From Candidatus Omnitrophota bacterium (GTDB lineage: Bacteria > Hinthialibacterota > Hinthialibacteria > Hinthialibacterales > Hinthialibacteraceae), in assembly GCA_003598175.1 (NCBI GenBank), contig QZKN01000181.1, forward strand, positions 1-64,000: 64,000 nt of DNA, in the 5' to 3' direction. Below are positions 36,421-45,648 of this stretch, in pieces. The stretch's first letter is position 1. Each line of letters begins with the position of its first letter. Below the pieces are notes generated by a model. The model was not told the origin of the DNA and searched no databases. It saw only the letters and a program-made list of their open reading frames with translations. The position numbers and the translations under genes are program-made.

Positions 36421-38136
36421 TCAATTGCGTTTCACAATTTCCTCGGCCAGTCGTTTGCGCAGCGTCGGCAGACATGCGGAATCCTGATTCCAGCTTCCCC
36501 ATGTGGGTACGGCTTCACGAACAATCGCATTCACGATCTCGTTCCCGCCTTTTTGTTCTAGAATTGTAAAATATTCATAATCCTCCATCCCGTCGCGGAG
36601 ATTCTTCAGGCGAATGCTGGCAATCGGTCCATCGATCCCCGCCTCGTTGCCCGGATAAAAGAGAAAACCGTCCCCGTTGAAGCGAATACGAAATCCCGGA
36701 TCATCCCACGGATTGCGTTTGGGAGACAACCAAAATACGGTTGACCAATACAGCAATCCTGTGACGTTATAACGCCGGTTCAACCACGGCGCGATGCGAT
36801 AGGCAGTGACGGGAAAGTCAATTTGCCAATACGGCGGATTGTCGTTTTTAACATTATCGTAATCGGGATGATAGCGCGGCGCGGATTGAACCAGGGCGGA
36901 ATAACTCCATACCTCATCCCCCTGATCCTGTACTTGTTCGATGCTGGGTTGGTGGATGAATCCGAAAAGCGGGCACCAGATATCAATGGCGTCGTCCAGC
37001 GGTCCCCAATTCGGATCCTGCAGATAGGGTTGTTCGACGACGAGGCAGCGGATGCGCGCATCCGCTTCATGAACCATAGCGCCCAGCTGTCGCACCCGTT
37101 CGTAGGCGTCAGCGTCGTTCGGTTCATCAAGCATGTAAAGATAGGCTCGCTTTTCCCATCCTTTCTTTTGCAAATAGGCGTACCACGATCGATAATAGTG
37201 AATGGCTTTTTCACGATCGGCATTGATCACGTCGCGGAAAGGCGCGCGGGGAATTTCGATATTAGTCATGTGATACTTCTGCACGAATTCGCTGAGTTGG
37301 CGATCAAACGAGTCCGTGGCTTGAATGGAACCGTCTTCATCGATGGCGGGATGGAATCGCGAGGGCAGGGGAGGATTCAAACGATGAGCCGCCATCATCG
37401 CGATGTATTTTTCTTCCAGCGATTCGTACTCCTTCGAATCGGTTTTCAGATCATGATAACGCGCCACGTAACCGAAACCGCCGAAGTGATTTTCGTGCGT
37501 GGGGCCGTCGGGAAGAGTGAAATCCCAAACGGTGAGTCGGATCGGCATTTCCACCGGCCTGCTGTTTCTCGCCGAGACGCGAATAGAACCCTTATAAACG
37601 CCGGTTTTTGCATTTTCGGGAACATGAATATCGATCCAGAGCGGCTGATGATGATTTTCCCACAGATCGAATCCCCCTCCGCCGAATCGTCCGCCTTCCA
37701 AATTTCGTTCCGTCCAACGAGGACCTTTGACCGGTTCGCCGGTGTAGGGATTGAGGAAGGGAACGAGTGGATCCGGATACCATCCGGGTGGAAGAGTGGC
37801 GCGCGGGGAGGAATAACGCACCGGCACGAAGATTTCGCGAAACAGAGTGATATGGTTGGCTCCGATTTCACCTTGATCCGGGCCGATCAGGGGGAGGAAT
37901 TCCGCATCGACTTGTTGCAGATTGCCGCCTTTTGCGGTGACGACGATTTGCATGGATTCAAATTCATTTTTCGCGCATTCCATTTCGACGATTTCCTTAC
38001 CATCGAAAGGTTCTGTCGGTCCGATTCGAATGGTGGGAGAGATGGCGTTTAATTGAATCGACGACTCCACCCAACCGTTTTGCGAAATCATGACGAAAAA
38101 AAACAGATGGATCGCACTACTCCATTTTACGCGCAT
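36421..38136 (-). CDS. Exported DUF4091 glycoside-hydrolase-like protein
   Basis: 571 residues. A hydrophobic signal lies at ~8-22. An N-terminal beta-sandwich (~25-210) contains CAKNEFESMQIVV, an element common before DUF4091. A TIM-barrel-like part carries YLYMLDEPNDADAYERV, where the Glu after DEP is the expected catalytic region. The DUF4091 C terminus has LLYWSTVFW, DGFLFYPGNEAG and IASIRLKNLRDGMEDYEYF. Family knowledge: DUF4091 proteins are glycan-active (GH-A-like) enzymes of gut and environmental anaerobes. A palindrome lies 28 bases upstream of the start. Substrate unknown. Confidence 0.85.
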   Translation of the reverse strand: MRVKWSSAIHLFFFVMISQNGWVESSIQLNAISPTIRIGPTEPFDGKEIVEMECAKNEFESMQIVVTAKGGNLQQVDAEFLPLIGPDQGEIGANHITLFREIFVPVRYSSPRATLPPGWYPDPLVPFLNPYTGEPVKGPRWTERNLEGGRFGGGGFDLWENHHQPLWIDIHVPENAKTGVYKGSIRVSARNSRPVEMPIRLTVWDFTLPDGPTHENHFGGFGYVARYHDLKTDSKEYESLEEKYIAMMAAHRLNPPLPSRFHPAIDEDGSIQATDSFDRQLSEFVQKYHMTNIEIPRAPFRDVINADREKAIHYYRSWYAYLQKKGWEKRAYLYMLDEPNDADAYERVRQLGAMVHEADARIRCLVVEQPYLQDPNWGPLDDAIDIWCPLFGFIHQPSIEQVQDQGDEVWSYSALVQSAPRYHPDYDNVKNDNPPYWQIDFPVTAYRIAPWLNRRYNVTGLLYWSTVFWLSPKRNPWDDPGFRIRFNGDGFLFYPGNEAGIDGPIASIRLKNLRDGMEDYEYFTILEQKGGNEIVNAIVREAVPTWGSWNQDSACLPTLRKRLAEEIVKRN

Positions 38137-38163
38137 GATGATAGACCTCCATAGATTTATGAT

Positions 38164-38193
38164 TTGTAGGTATTCGTGTACTGTATCCTACAA
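38164..38193. promoter_or_regulatory. Inverted repeat upstream of the DUF4091 gene
   Basis: TTGTAGG (38164-38170) and CCTACAA (38187-38193) are perfect 7-base arms separated by 16 bases, with imperfect pairing inside. They lie 28-57 bases upstream of the leftward start, a position suited to an operator or leader hairpin. A TATAAT at 38311-38316 could serve the rightward sialidase-like gene. Confidence 0.3.
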
Positions 38194-38392
38194 CAAATTT
38201 TGCTGGTAAAACAGCGGAAATAGGATCAACCGCAGCGCCTCGATAGCAATGACGGATAAGGAGGATGCCGTGATGATTCATTTCCGATAAGAAAAAAAGT
38301 AATTTTGGGGTATAATGAAATCGTTTTTACATGAATCTGTTTGTGACTTTCTGTATGATTGACATGCGTGATTCAATGGAATGGAGTGTAAT

Positions 38393-40147
38393 ATGGGGAA
38401 CCATTTTTTGTTGAGAATGATTGTTTTTCATGGCATTATGTTTTCTTGTTTGGTTGCCATTGCCGCGAATCCCGATCCACGGAACATTCGCAACAGCCAT
38501 ACCATTCCCGATCAAGGTTACTGTGACCAGCCGTACATTGTCATCACAAATGACGGCAATTGGCTTTGCACTTTAACCACCGGCAAGGGAAGGGAAGGCG
38601 ATCCCGGTCAACACGTCGTCGCGACGATCAGTGCAGATCAAGGCAAGACATGGAGCGATTTGATCGACATCGAGCCAGAGGACGGACCGGAAGCGTCGTG
38701 GGTGGTCCCGCTGGTGGTTCCGTCCGGGCGGGTGTATGCGTTTTATGATTATAATGGAGATCGCATCGGCGGCAGGCGCGCCGATATGTTGGGGTGGTAT
38801 GTTTATAAATTTTCCGATGACCACGGTCGGACGTGGTCGCAGGATCGATATCGATTGCCGGTGCGAAGGACGGCTTGTGATCGTGATAACGGACTGGATG
38901 GCGATATGCAGATTTTTTGGGGAATCGACAAGCCGATGATCCACGACGGCGTCGCCTATTTTGCCTTTACGAAATTGGGAAAATATATGCTCGATCTGGG
39001 GGAAGGATGGTTGTTTCGCTCGGACAACATCGTAGCGGAAACGGATCCTGCCGCCATTCGCTGGGAGATGCTGCCGGAGGGGGAACACGGCATTCGCCAT
39101 GAACCATTCGGCTCAATTCAGGAAGAACACAACCTCGTGGCGTTGAGCGACGGTACGCTTTATTGCATGTATCGCACCACCACCGGCCATCCCTGTCATG
39201 CCTACAGCGTGGATGGCGGCCGGACCTGGTCAACTCCCGAATTTGCCACATATGCACCGGGTGGGAGACGCTTCAAACACAATCGCGCCTGTCCGGCGAT
39301 TTGGAGAACGACAGACGGCAAGTTTCTATTCTGGTTCAACCATCATGGGGGAACCTCTTTTGAAGAACGCAATCCGGTTTGGATTAGCGGCGGAATCGAA
39401 AAAGACGGGAATATCCATTGGTCACAGCCGGAAATTCTGCTGTACGATCCGGATGAGAATATTCGTATCAGTTATCCCGATCTTATCGAAGCCAACGGAC
39501 GTTTTTGGATATCCGAAACGCAAAAAACCATTGCCCGCGTACACGAAATCGATCCCGCGTTGTTGCAGGGATTGTGGACGCAGGGACAAAAACGCGAGAG
39601 AATCGAAAATGGATTGCTGCTCTCACGCGATGGGGAAAGAATTCAAAATGAGAAGCTAAAAATACCGGCATTGCCCAATCTTGCGGAGGGCGGAGGATTT
39701 ACCATCGAATTGTTGCTGCGGTTCGATATGATTTCAACTGATCAATCGTTGTTGGATACTCGCGATGAAAATGGTAAAGGTATTAGGATACGCACCGCCG
39801 ATAAGAATAATATTGAATTCATTATGAATGATGGCGCTCGTGAATTTGCATGGGATTGTGATGCGAATTTGCTGGTTCCCGAAACGTGGCATCATATTGC
39901 CGTCGTCGTCAATGGAGGACCGAAAATCGTATCGTACGTCATTGACGGAATCGTTGGTGATGGAGGCGAAGAACGGCAAAAAGGGTGGCAACGGTTTTCA
40001 TCCGAATTTGCGGATATCAATGGCGGGAAGGATGCCCAGGTTGTTTTTTCCTTTCATGGTCAAATGAATCAATTGTATATCTACAATCGCTGTTTGCGAG
40101 TATCTGAAATTATTAGTAATTATAATTCGTTATTCCGTGAAAAATGA
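38393..40147 (+). CDS. Exported sialidase-like (BNR) protein with C-terminal LamG domain
   Basis: 584 residues from the ATG with GGAG 7 bases upstream. A signal peptide (~4-26) ends AIAANP. Three Asp boxes mark a six-bladed beta propeller: SADQGKTWSD, SDDHGRTWSQ and SVDGGRTWST. Residues ~430-580 form a concanavalin-like LamG domain (GGGFTIELLLRFDM, ETWHHIAVVVNGGPKIVSYVIDG). The FRIP-like Arg motif of true sialidases is not obvious, so it may be a hydrolase of another sugar or a binding protein. It is followed 8 bases later by an HpaI-type aldolase, a linkage that suggests use of the released sugar. Confidence 0.8.
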   Translation: MGNHFLLRMIVFHGIMFSCLVAIAANPDPRNIRNSHTIPDQGYCDQPYIVITNDGNWLCTLTTGKGREGDPGQHVVATISADQGKTWSDLIDIEPEDGPEASWVVPLVVPSGRVYAFYDYNGDRIGGRRADMLGWYVYKFSDDHGRTWSQDRYRLPVRRTACDRDNGLDGDMQIFWGIDKPMIHDGVAYFAFTKLGKYMLDLGEGWLFRSDNIVAETDPAAIRWEMLPEGEHGIRHEPFGSIQEEHNLVALSDGTLYCMYRTTTGHPCHAYSVDGGRTWSTPEFATYAPGGRRFKHNRACPAIWRTTDGKFLFWFNHHGGTSFEERNPVWISGGIEKDGNIHWSQPEILLYDPDENIRISYPDLIEANGRFWISETQKTIARVHEIDPALLQGLWTQGQKRERIENGLLLSRDGERIQNEKLKIPALPNLAEGGGFTIELLLRFDMISTDQSLLDTRDENGKGIRIRTADKNNIEFIMNDGAREFAWDCDANLLVPETWHHIAVVVNGGPKIVSYVIDGIVGDGGEERQKGWQRFSSEFADINGGKDAQVVFSFHGQMNQLYIYNRCLRVSEIISNYNSLFREK

Positions 40148-40155
40148 GGCGACGC

Positions 40156-40947
40156 ATGAAAGGGGAATCGATCAGGGAAAAATTACACAATGGCGAGCGG
40201 GTGGTGGGAACCTGCATTACGCAGGAAGGCGGGACGGTGACAATGACGCGTTGTGCGGCGCTAGATTTGGATTTTGTGTTTATCGACACGGAGCACACCC
40301 CGCTGGACCGGTCAGAAGTGAGTAGGATGTGCCGTTTTCTGTCGGCCTATGGGATTTCGCCGATCGTGCGGATTTCGCATCCCTGCGGCCATCTGGCGCG
40401 CATGGCGATGGATGGCGGAGCAGATGGGATCGTCGCACCGTATGTCGAAACGGTCGAAGAAGTCAAGGAATTAACGGGCGCGGTTCTGTATCGGCCGATC
40501 AAAGGCAAATTTTTGCAGGAAATTTTGGATGGAAAACGGGAATTGAATCCAAAAATGCGGGATTACCTGCGCGAATTCAATCGGAATGCGTATTTGATAA
40601 TCGGCATCGAAAGTGTGACCGCTTATGAACGTCTGGATTCGCTGGTCGCGGTAAACGGCGTGGACGGTGTGTTTATCGGACCGCACGATCTGACGCTTTC
40701 GATGGAGATTCCCGAAGAGTATTTTCATGCGGATTATTTGCGGGTGGTGACGGATATTATTCGCCGGTCGCGCATGGCGGGGAAGGGCGTGGGACTGCAT
40801 CAATTCGAGAAAAATATCCAACCGGAAGTGACGCGAAGATTCATCGGCGCGGGAATGAATTGGATTTTGCACTCAACCGATTTAAATGTAATGACAACGG
40901 CGATGGCGCGGCAACTTTCCGAATTGCGAAGTCTGAAATTGGAGTAG
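40156..40947 (+). CDS. HpcH/HpaI-family aldolase
   Basis: 263 residues from Met 40156 (GAGG 6 bases upstream); an ATG at 40144 that overlaps the previous stop is possible. The barrel has the family motifs: FVFIDTEHTPLD with the catalytic His, a metal-binding IGIES strand, and GVFIGPHDLTLSM in place of the usual GPNDLS. Family knowledge: class II aldolases that cleave 2-keto-3-deoxy acids to pyruvate plus an aldehyde. No signal peptide, so cytoplasmic. Coupled to the sialidase-like gene, it may act on a keto-deoxy sugar derived from its substrate. Specificity unknown. Confidence 0.88.
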   Translation: MKGESIREKLHNGERVVGTCITQEGGTVTMTRCAALDLDFVFIDTEHTPLDRSEVSRMCRFLSAYGISPIVRISHPCGHLARMAMDGGADGIVAPYVETVEEVKELTGAVLYRPIKGKFLQEILDGKRELNPKMRDYLREFNRNAYLIIGIESVTAYERLDSLVAVNGVDGVFIGPHDLTLSMEIPEEYFHADYLRVVTDIIRRSRMAGKGVGLHQFEKNIQPEVTRRFIGAGMNWILHSTDLNVMTTAMARQLSELRSLKLE

Positions 40948-41109
40948 GATTGGATTCCGCCATGCGCTGATTGTGTGCTGTTTTGGATCGTATGTGATGA
41001 CAAGTTTTTGCAGGGACGTTGCTTACATGATTCGCATGAACGGATATACTTTTTGTGAGACGAATCATGGTGTCAGGTCAAATACAATTTTATATGATGG
41101 AGTTGTTTG

Positions 41110-41682
41110 ATGAGAACAAGCGCTTTTACGTTGATTGAATTACTAATTGTCGTCGCCATCATCGGCATACTCGCCGCCATCGCCGTGCCGAATTTTATCA
41201 ACGCGCAAATCAAAGCGAAAATCGCCGGCGCGCAGGCAGACATGCGCAATATAGGAACTGCGATTGAAAGTTATCGAATCGACAACAACAATCCGCCGCG
41301 CAGTTATACGGAAGGGTGTTATACCGGCCAATGCGTGGGAAGCCAGATGTCCCGCTATACCCGGTTATCGAAACTGACAACGCCGGTGTCCTATATGTCT
41401 TCCGTGCCCGTCGACAAATTCAACACGACAGAATTGCAAATGGCTACCTCTGATCCACATAATACCTATCCCTATTGGGAACCTGTTATGGCGGATGGCT
41501 ATCGAACTCCCGCCGGACTGGGGAGGCATTTTCCCAATCAGGCGCGGCCGAATCGGCAGTGGGCGCTGATGAGTTTCGGCCCCGACGGCGATTTCGAAGC
41601 GGCGGGCGGCGGTGATCTGGCGCCGTACGAAGTATCGAATGGGCTGGTGTCGAATGGCGATATTATGCGGTTCGGATTTTGA
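41110..41682 (+). CDS. Type IV prepilin-like / pseudopilin protein
   Basis: 190 residues. MRTSA^FTLIELLIVVAIIGILAAIA is the class III prepilin signal, with a very short leader, Ala rather than the usual Gly at -1, and the conserved Glu at +5. A long N-terminal helix continues through AKIAGAQADMRNIGTAIESY, followed by a globular domain with YPYWEPVMADG and a SFGPDGD turn as in GspG-like pseudopilins. The tail ends GDIMRFGF. No secretion or pilus machinery is nearby, so it is an orphan that must rely on a distant assembly system. ATG chosen over the preceding TTG. Confidence 0.85.
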   Translation: MRTSAFTLIELLIVVAIIGILAAIAVPNFINAQIKAKIAGAQADMRNIGTAIESYRIDNNNPPRSYTEGCYTGQCVGSQMSRYTRLSKLTTPVSYMSSVPVDKFNTTELQMATSDPHNTYPYWEPVMADGYRTPAGLGRHFPNQARPNRQWALMSFGPDGDFEAAGGGDLAPYEVSNGLVSNGDIMRFGF

Positions 41683-41697
41683 CCTCACTTCCCTTTT

Positions 41698-43155
41698 CTA
41701 TTGATTTGGGCTTGGAAGTTGGGCGTTGACGTTTACGCGCCAAGCAATGAGCTGATCCTGTAATTCGTTCGCTTTGTCCGGCATGGTTTCCGCCAGATCG
41801 TTCTTCTCACCGAGATCGTTTTCGAGATCGAACAATTCCAACCGGTTGTCCTCGAAATGTTCCAATAATTTCCAATTCCCTTTACGGATGGCGCTGACCG
41901 GCGTGGTGGCGGGATAAAAGTAATAATGCGGATAATGCCAACACAACACGTCTCTGTCCCATTGGGCTTCGGCATTTCGCAAGAGCGGAGTCAAATTGAC
42001 TCCATCCAAATCCGCATTGTGAACGGCATCCCCTTCCGCATTCGCCATCGATAAGATCGTTGGGTAGAAGTCGGTGGAACAGACCGGTTGCCGACAAATA
42101 CTTCCCGCCGTGGTGACGCCCGGCCAACGAATCATGAGTGGCGCTCGAATTCCACCTTCGTATAACGACCCTTTGCCGGATCGGAGCGGATGGTTGCTGG
42201 TGACCGGCGCGGGATCGTCGCGGTAGCGATTGATGTAGCCTCCGTTGTCGGAAAAAAAGAAAATGACGGTGTTTTCGGCTACTCCAAGTTCTTCGATTTT
42301 TGATAGAATTCGTCCAACATTCTCGTCCAAGCTGTGCACCATGGCGGCAAACCCGGCGTTTTGGTGGTTCATCCCCGGTTGTATTTTGTTTTTGTAATAA
42401 CGAACCAATTCGGGTTTTCCTTCAATGGGGGTATGGACAGTGTGATAAGCAAGATGGAGAAAAAATGGTCTGTCGTGAACCCGGTTCAGGATGCGTATCG
42501 CTTCATCGGTAAGTCGATCGGTCAAATATTCGCCGGGTTGTCCGAATTCCAGATGGGGAACGTAGCGAAATTCGTCGGGAGTTCTCCAGCCGCTGTATGG
42601 GTGGAAGAATGAATAGGGCGCGCCCCATAACGTCCCGCCGATATTGACGTCGAATCCCTGGGTTTCGGGATAATGTTCGGCGCCACCGAGATGCCATTTG
42701 CCGACGTGCGCGGTAAAGTATCCCGCTTGTTTCAACGCTTCGGCAATCGTGAACTGATCATGCGGCAGGTTGTTTTGTGTGACGGGAGGGATCAGTTGGC
42801 GATCCCGCGGAGGATCCAGCGAATTTTCTCGCCAGACGGTCATGTGCAGGCGCGCCGGGTGTTTGCCGGTCATGATCGAAGCGCGCGTGGGCGTACAGAC
42901 CGGGCTGGCGGCGTAGGCGTCGGTGAACTTCATGCTTTGCCGGGCCAAACGGTCGATGTTGGGGGTTTCGTGCAAGTCCGCGCCATAACACCCCAAATCG
43001 CTCCACCCCAGATCGTCGACCAGAATAAAAATGATATTGAGTTTTTGATCGGACGTTGCGCCTGCGGGGTACAATATGCCTGGCGCGCTGATACAGGCGG
43101 AACCGAGACCGATTGTTTGTAGAAAATTACGGCGTTTCATTTTTGGGTCATTCAT
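41698..43155 (-). CDS. Tat-exported arylsulfatase
   Basis: 485 residues; GGAGGT lies 6 bases before the ATG. A Tat-like signal (MKRRNFLQTIGLGSACIS) precedes the sulfatase domain. Metal ligands are seen in ILVDDLGWSDLGCYG, and the formylglycine motif CTPTRASIMTG has Cys as the modified residue, so a maturase must exist elsewhere. HVGKWHLGG and FFFSDNGGYIN supply further active-site residues. Family role: removes sulfate from sugars or aromatics in the periplasm or outside. It overlaps the alpha/alpha-toroid gene by 8 bases, so the two probably share a transcript. Confidence 0.93.
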   Translation of the reverse strand: MNDPKMKRRNFLQTIGLGSACISAPGILYPAGATSDQKLNIIFILVDDLGWSDLGCYGADLHETPNIDRLARQSMKFTDAYAASPVCTPTRASIMTGKHPARLHMTVWRENSLDPPRDRQLIPPVTQNNLPHDQFTIAEALKQAGYFTAHVGKWHLGGAEHYPETQGFDVNIGGTLWGAPYSFFHPYSGWRTPDEFRYVPHLEFGQPGEYLTDRLTDEAIRILNRVHDRPFFLHLAYHTVHTPIEGKPELVRYYKNKIQPGMNHQNAGFAAMVHSLDENVGRILSKIEELGVAENTVIFFFSDNGGYINRYRDDPAPVTSNHPLRSGKGSLYEGGIRAPLMIRWPGVTTAGSICRQPVCSTDFYPTILSMANAEGDAVHNADLDGVNLTPLLRNAEAQWDRDVLCWHYPHYYFYPATTPVSAIRKGNWKLLEHFEDNRLELFDLENDLGEKNDLAETMPDKANELQDQLIAWRVNVNAQLPSPNQ

Positions 43156-44110
43156 GGTTCACCTCCGGATCACTATTCTGCATGGCTGTCATAAGATAAT
43201 CGATGGTCAACGGCAGGCAGTAACGGTCGTCCATCCAGGCGGGATTGAGCGCTTCGTTGTTTGCCAATCCATGACGATGACGGGCGAGCAAATCCCATTG
43301 CTCGAATGCAAAAAAACCGTAGGGGTAGAAATACTGCGTCTTGCGACTGGTTTGATGGTAATCGTAAGTTCCATTTTCACGAATTTTATCGTCGAGAAAG
43401 CGAAACGCGCAGAAGGCGGCATCTCGCACGCGATGATTTTGTGTCAACCGCGCATAACGAGCCAGATAGGAAAGATTGATGGTGAGATAACCAATGTCAT
43501 ACCCGCCATATTCTTCAAAATACCCGTCCGGCGACTGATGGGAAAGCAGGCATTGCATCTTCTCCGCGGCTTTTTGCAGCCATTGTTCCTCCTGCAGGAC
43601 CGCACCGCAGGTTGCCAGCGCCAGCGACGCTCCCGCCATTTGATTCAGGACGAGTGTATTGTCATGAAGAGATAACCACTGGCAAGCCTTCTGCATGGCG
43701 TCAACCGGTGGAGGGCAGGAGAGCAACCGGCATGTTTCCGCCACGGCGGCAAGCGAGAACGCGGTCGCAACAAAAGAACGTTCGAAGGGCCAGTATTCGT
43801 CAAAACTGCCGTCTTTTCGTTGAAGCTGTTCCCAAAATTGCATGGCCGCAATGGCCCACTCGCGAATGCAGTTATTTTTATAAAATTGGTTTTCCGGACA
43901 ATGGTATTGATAAAGACAGGCGAGAAAATGGCAGACTTCCTGAAAACGAGCGTTGACGAAATCCGTTTGTCGATAATGCCAGTAATAACGATCAAAGCAG
44001 CCATATGTTTTCGAGTCGGATTCACGGTCGCCGAATCCCAGCAGACGATGCGCCTGCGAAAGTGCGATTTTTCCATAGAGGGAGGTATCGAAAGTAGGAT
44101 GCGTATTCAC
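43148..44110 (-). CDS. Alpha/alpha-toroid protein (terpene-cyclase / lyase-like fold)
   Basis: 320 residues without a signal peptide. Repeating helices with aromatic and Gly motifs (RKDGSFDEYWPFERSFVATAF, SPDGYFEEYGGYDIGYLTINLSYLARY) match the alpha/alpha toroid of prenyltransferase/squalene-cyclase-like and heparinase-like proteins. No DxDD or other catalytic signature is recognisable. Its end overlaps the sulfatase start by 8 bases. Coupling with a sulfatase suggests a role on sulfated glycan or its products. Function not recognised. Confidence 0.6.
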   Translation of the reverse strand: MNTHPTFDTSLYGKIALSQAHRLLGFGDRESDSKTYGCFDRYYWHYRQTDFVNARFQEVCHFLACLYQYHCPENQFYKNNCIREWAIAAMQFWEQLQRKDGSFDEYWPFERSFVATAFSLAAVAETCRLLSCPPPVDAMQKACQWLSLHDNTLVLNQMAGASLALATCGAVLQEEQWLQKAAEKMQCLLSHQSPDGYFEEYGGYDIGYLTINLSYLARYARLTQNHRVRDAAFCAFRFLDDKIRENGTYDYHQTSRKTQYFYPYGFFAFEQWDLLARHRHGLANNEALNPAWMDDRYCLPLTIDYLMTAMQNSDPEVNHE

Positions 44111-44135
44111 GTTTTACGTACCTTTTTATATGAAA

Positions 44136-44256
44136 ATGTCCCCCTCCCCAACCCTTTCCGTCAACGGGGCGGGAGCCCATTTCTCCCCGTTGACGGGGGG
44201 ATTAAGGAGGGAAAGGAGCGTATATTTTCATACTTCGTTGTGACCAAGCAGTCATG
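44136..44256. repeat. CCGTCAACGGGG inverted-repeat element, copy 1
   Basis: CCGTCAACGGGG (44158-44169) and CCCCGTTGACGG (44185-44196) are perfect 12-base arms with a 15-base loop. The unit is bounded by AAAATGTCCCC on the left and a TTCGTTGTGACCAA(N)nTCATG tail on the right. Similar units at 49581 and 57366. Confidence 0.7.
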
Positions 44257-44277
44257 ACGGTTTATATGAAGATAAAC

Positions 44278-44340
44278 GCGGGTAGAGCCGGCGTCCCCGC
44301 CTGCGTCGTTTGGCAAGCGAGGACGCTTGCTTTACCCACG
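44278..44340. repeat. Cloverleaf-like palindromic repeat, family A copy 3
   Basis: GGTAGAGC / GCTTTACCC outer arms with GCAAGCG-AGGA-CGCTTGC inside; the other arm is imperfect (GCCGGCGTCCCCGCCTGC). The stop codon of the FrhB-like gene (44332-44334) falls inside it. Confidence 0.75.
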
Positions 44341-45648
44341 TGTGAACGAACGGTGTTTCCCTGTTTTTTTCATCCATATGCGTCTGATTTTCGCCATCAG
44401 GATTTCGTGAATGAATGTCGGAATCCAATGCATGACCGCGCGAAACCAGCGGGTTCTTCCCATTCTCATCACGGCTTCGATCAGGCGTTCTTTATGCCAT
44501 TGCCATCGGGTGTACGACGGAGAGGGAACGTTATAGTCAGGAACGGCGATCCCTCGTTGATTGCGTTGCTCCATGCGAATGTAAGCGCCTTTTTTCTTGT
44601 TGTCCAGATGATGCGAATGCATGTCGGCGGCGGTTTCATAATCGATTTCATGGCCGGTGATCACGCCGGCGTCGAAACCCGATTGCATTACACTTTCACC
44701 GATTTCGGTGCGCGAGATCACCACCGACCATCCGTTGCCTCGGTCGCGATCTTCATAATACCAACCGTCGCCGACGGCGAGATCCGCGAATTCGGCGGTG
44801 TAATCGGTGCAGGTGAAACAGCGATCGACGGTATAGAGAAAGGAGAGATAATTCGAACCTTCTTTGGAAATGGAACGCGCGTCGCCGTTTATCCCCCGCA
44901 CTTCGATTTTTCCCGGCCATGCGCCGGCGCGGTATTGGATTTCCTGAATGGCGTCGAGGTCTTTGAATCCCAGTTTTTTGATGATGGCGGTGGTGGCTTC
45001 CGGCTCCCACAAATTGCCACAATAAAGGCCGATCATTAATTTGATATTCTTCATGAGGCGAGGCCGCTCGATTTGCATCTTGCGCAACGCATGGGCCTGG
45101 CAGGGAAGCACCGCGAGCGCGTATTTTTTCTTTTCTTTGACGATGTCCCAAAGCGGCGTCAGGATAGGATTGGCGATGTATTTGCTTTGCCGCGCGGCGA
45201 TGACGACTTCCGGATCGTCGGTAAGGATGGGAAGCGCCTGATAGGGTTTTTGCGGATCCATTCCCAACACGAGCACGCCGTCCACCCAGCCGCTCTCCAA
45301 CAGATGCACGAAGAGTGATGTAATTACCCCGCCACTGGCGCTGTTATCGCGAATGCGGGGATTGGTGGAGTGCGCCAGACGAATCTTGCGGGTGTATCCC
45401 AGAATGGAATCCTGCGCTTTTTTTTCTTCGGCGGGATAGAGAAATTTCCATAACTCCGGATAATCGACCCGTTCGCCGGGACAGGTTTCCACACACAGAT
45501 TGCAGTCCGTACATCCCGGACCGAGCGTCGGCAGACCGATTTCCTTGTCCCAGCCGATACAGTCGTGCGGACAGAAGCCGACACAGGCGCCACAACGTGT
45601 ACACAGCCCTCTATCGACGATGTCGCGAAAAAGGTCATCGATGATCAT
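44332..45648 (-). CDS. FrhB-like (coenzyme F420 dehydrogenase beta-type) iron-sulfur protein
   Basis: 438 residues; AGGAAAAGGA lies just upstream of the ATG. The N terminus has two 4Fe-4S motifs, CTRCGACVGFCPHDC (~16) and CTDCNLCVETCPG (~45). The FrhB domain follows (SASGGVITSL, CQAHALRKM, GLYCGN, FTCTDYTAEFADLAVGDGWY). Family knowledge: such proteins carry electrons to flavin- or F420-linked partners and also occur next to polysaccharide pyruvyltransferases. No partner hydrogenase is nearby. The C-terminal residues lie close to a palindromic repeat, and the stop lies inside it, so the last few codons may derive from it. Confidence 0.85.
   Translation of the reverse strand: MIIDDLFRDIVDRGLCTRCGACVGFCPHDCIGWDKEIGLPTLGPGCTDCNLCVETCPGERVDYPELWKFLYPAEEKKAQDSILGYTRKIRLAHSTNPRIRDNSASGGVITSLFVHLLESGWVDGVLVLGMDPQKPYQALPILTDDPEVVIAARQSKYIANPILTPLWDIVKEKKKYALAVLPCQAHALRKMQIERPRLMKNIKLMIGLYCGNLWEPEATTAIIKKLGFKDLDAIQEIQYRAGAWPGKIEVRGINGDARSISKEGSNYLSFLYTVDRCFTCTDYTAEFADLAVGDGWYYEDRDRGNGWSVVISRTEIGESVMQSGFDAGVITGHEIDYETAADMHSHHLDNKKKGAYIRMEQRNQRGIAVPDYNVPSPSYTRWQWHKERLIEAVMRMGRTRWFRAVMHWIPTFIHEILMAKIRRIWMKKTGKHRSFTRG

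Noticed and set aside
36823-38052. 409-codon rightward open frame antisense to the DUF4091 gene
   Set aside because: Antisense shadow; the DUF4091 frame has a signal peptide and family motifs.
44254-45039. 261-codon rightward open frame opposite the FrhB-like gene
   Set aside because: Antisense shadow with the repeat-derived peptide AGVPACVVWQARTLALPT at its start.
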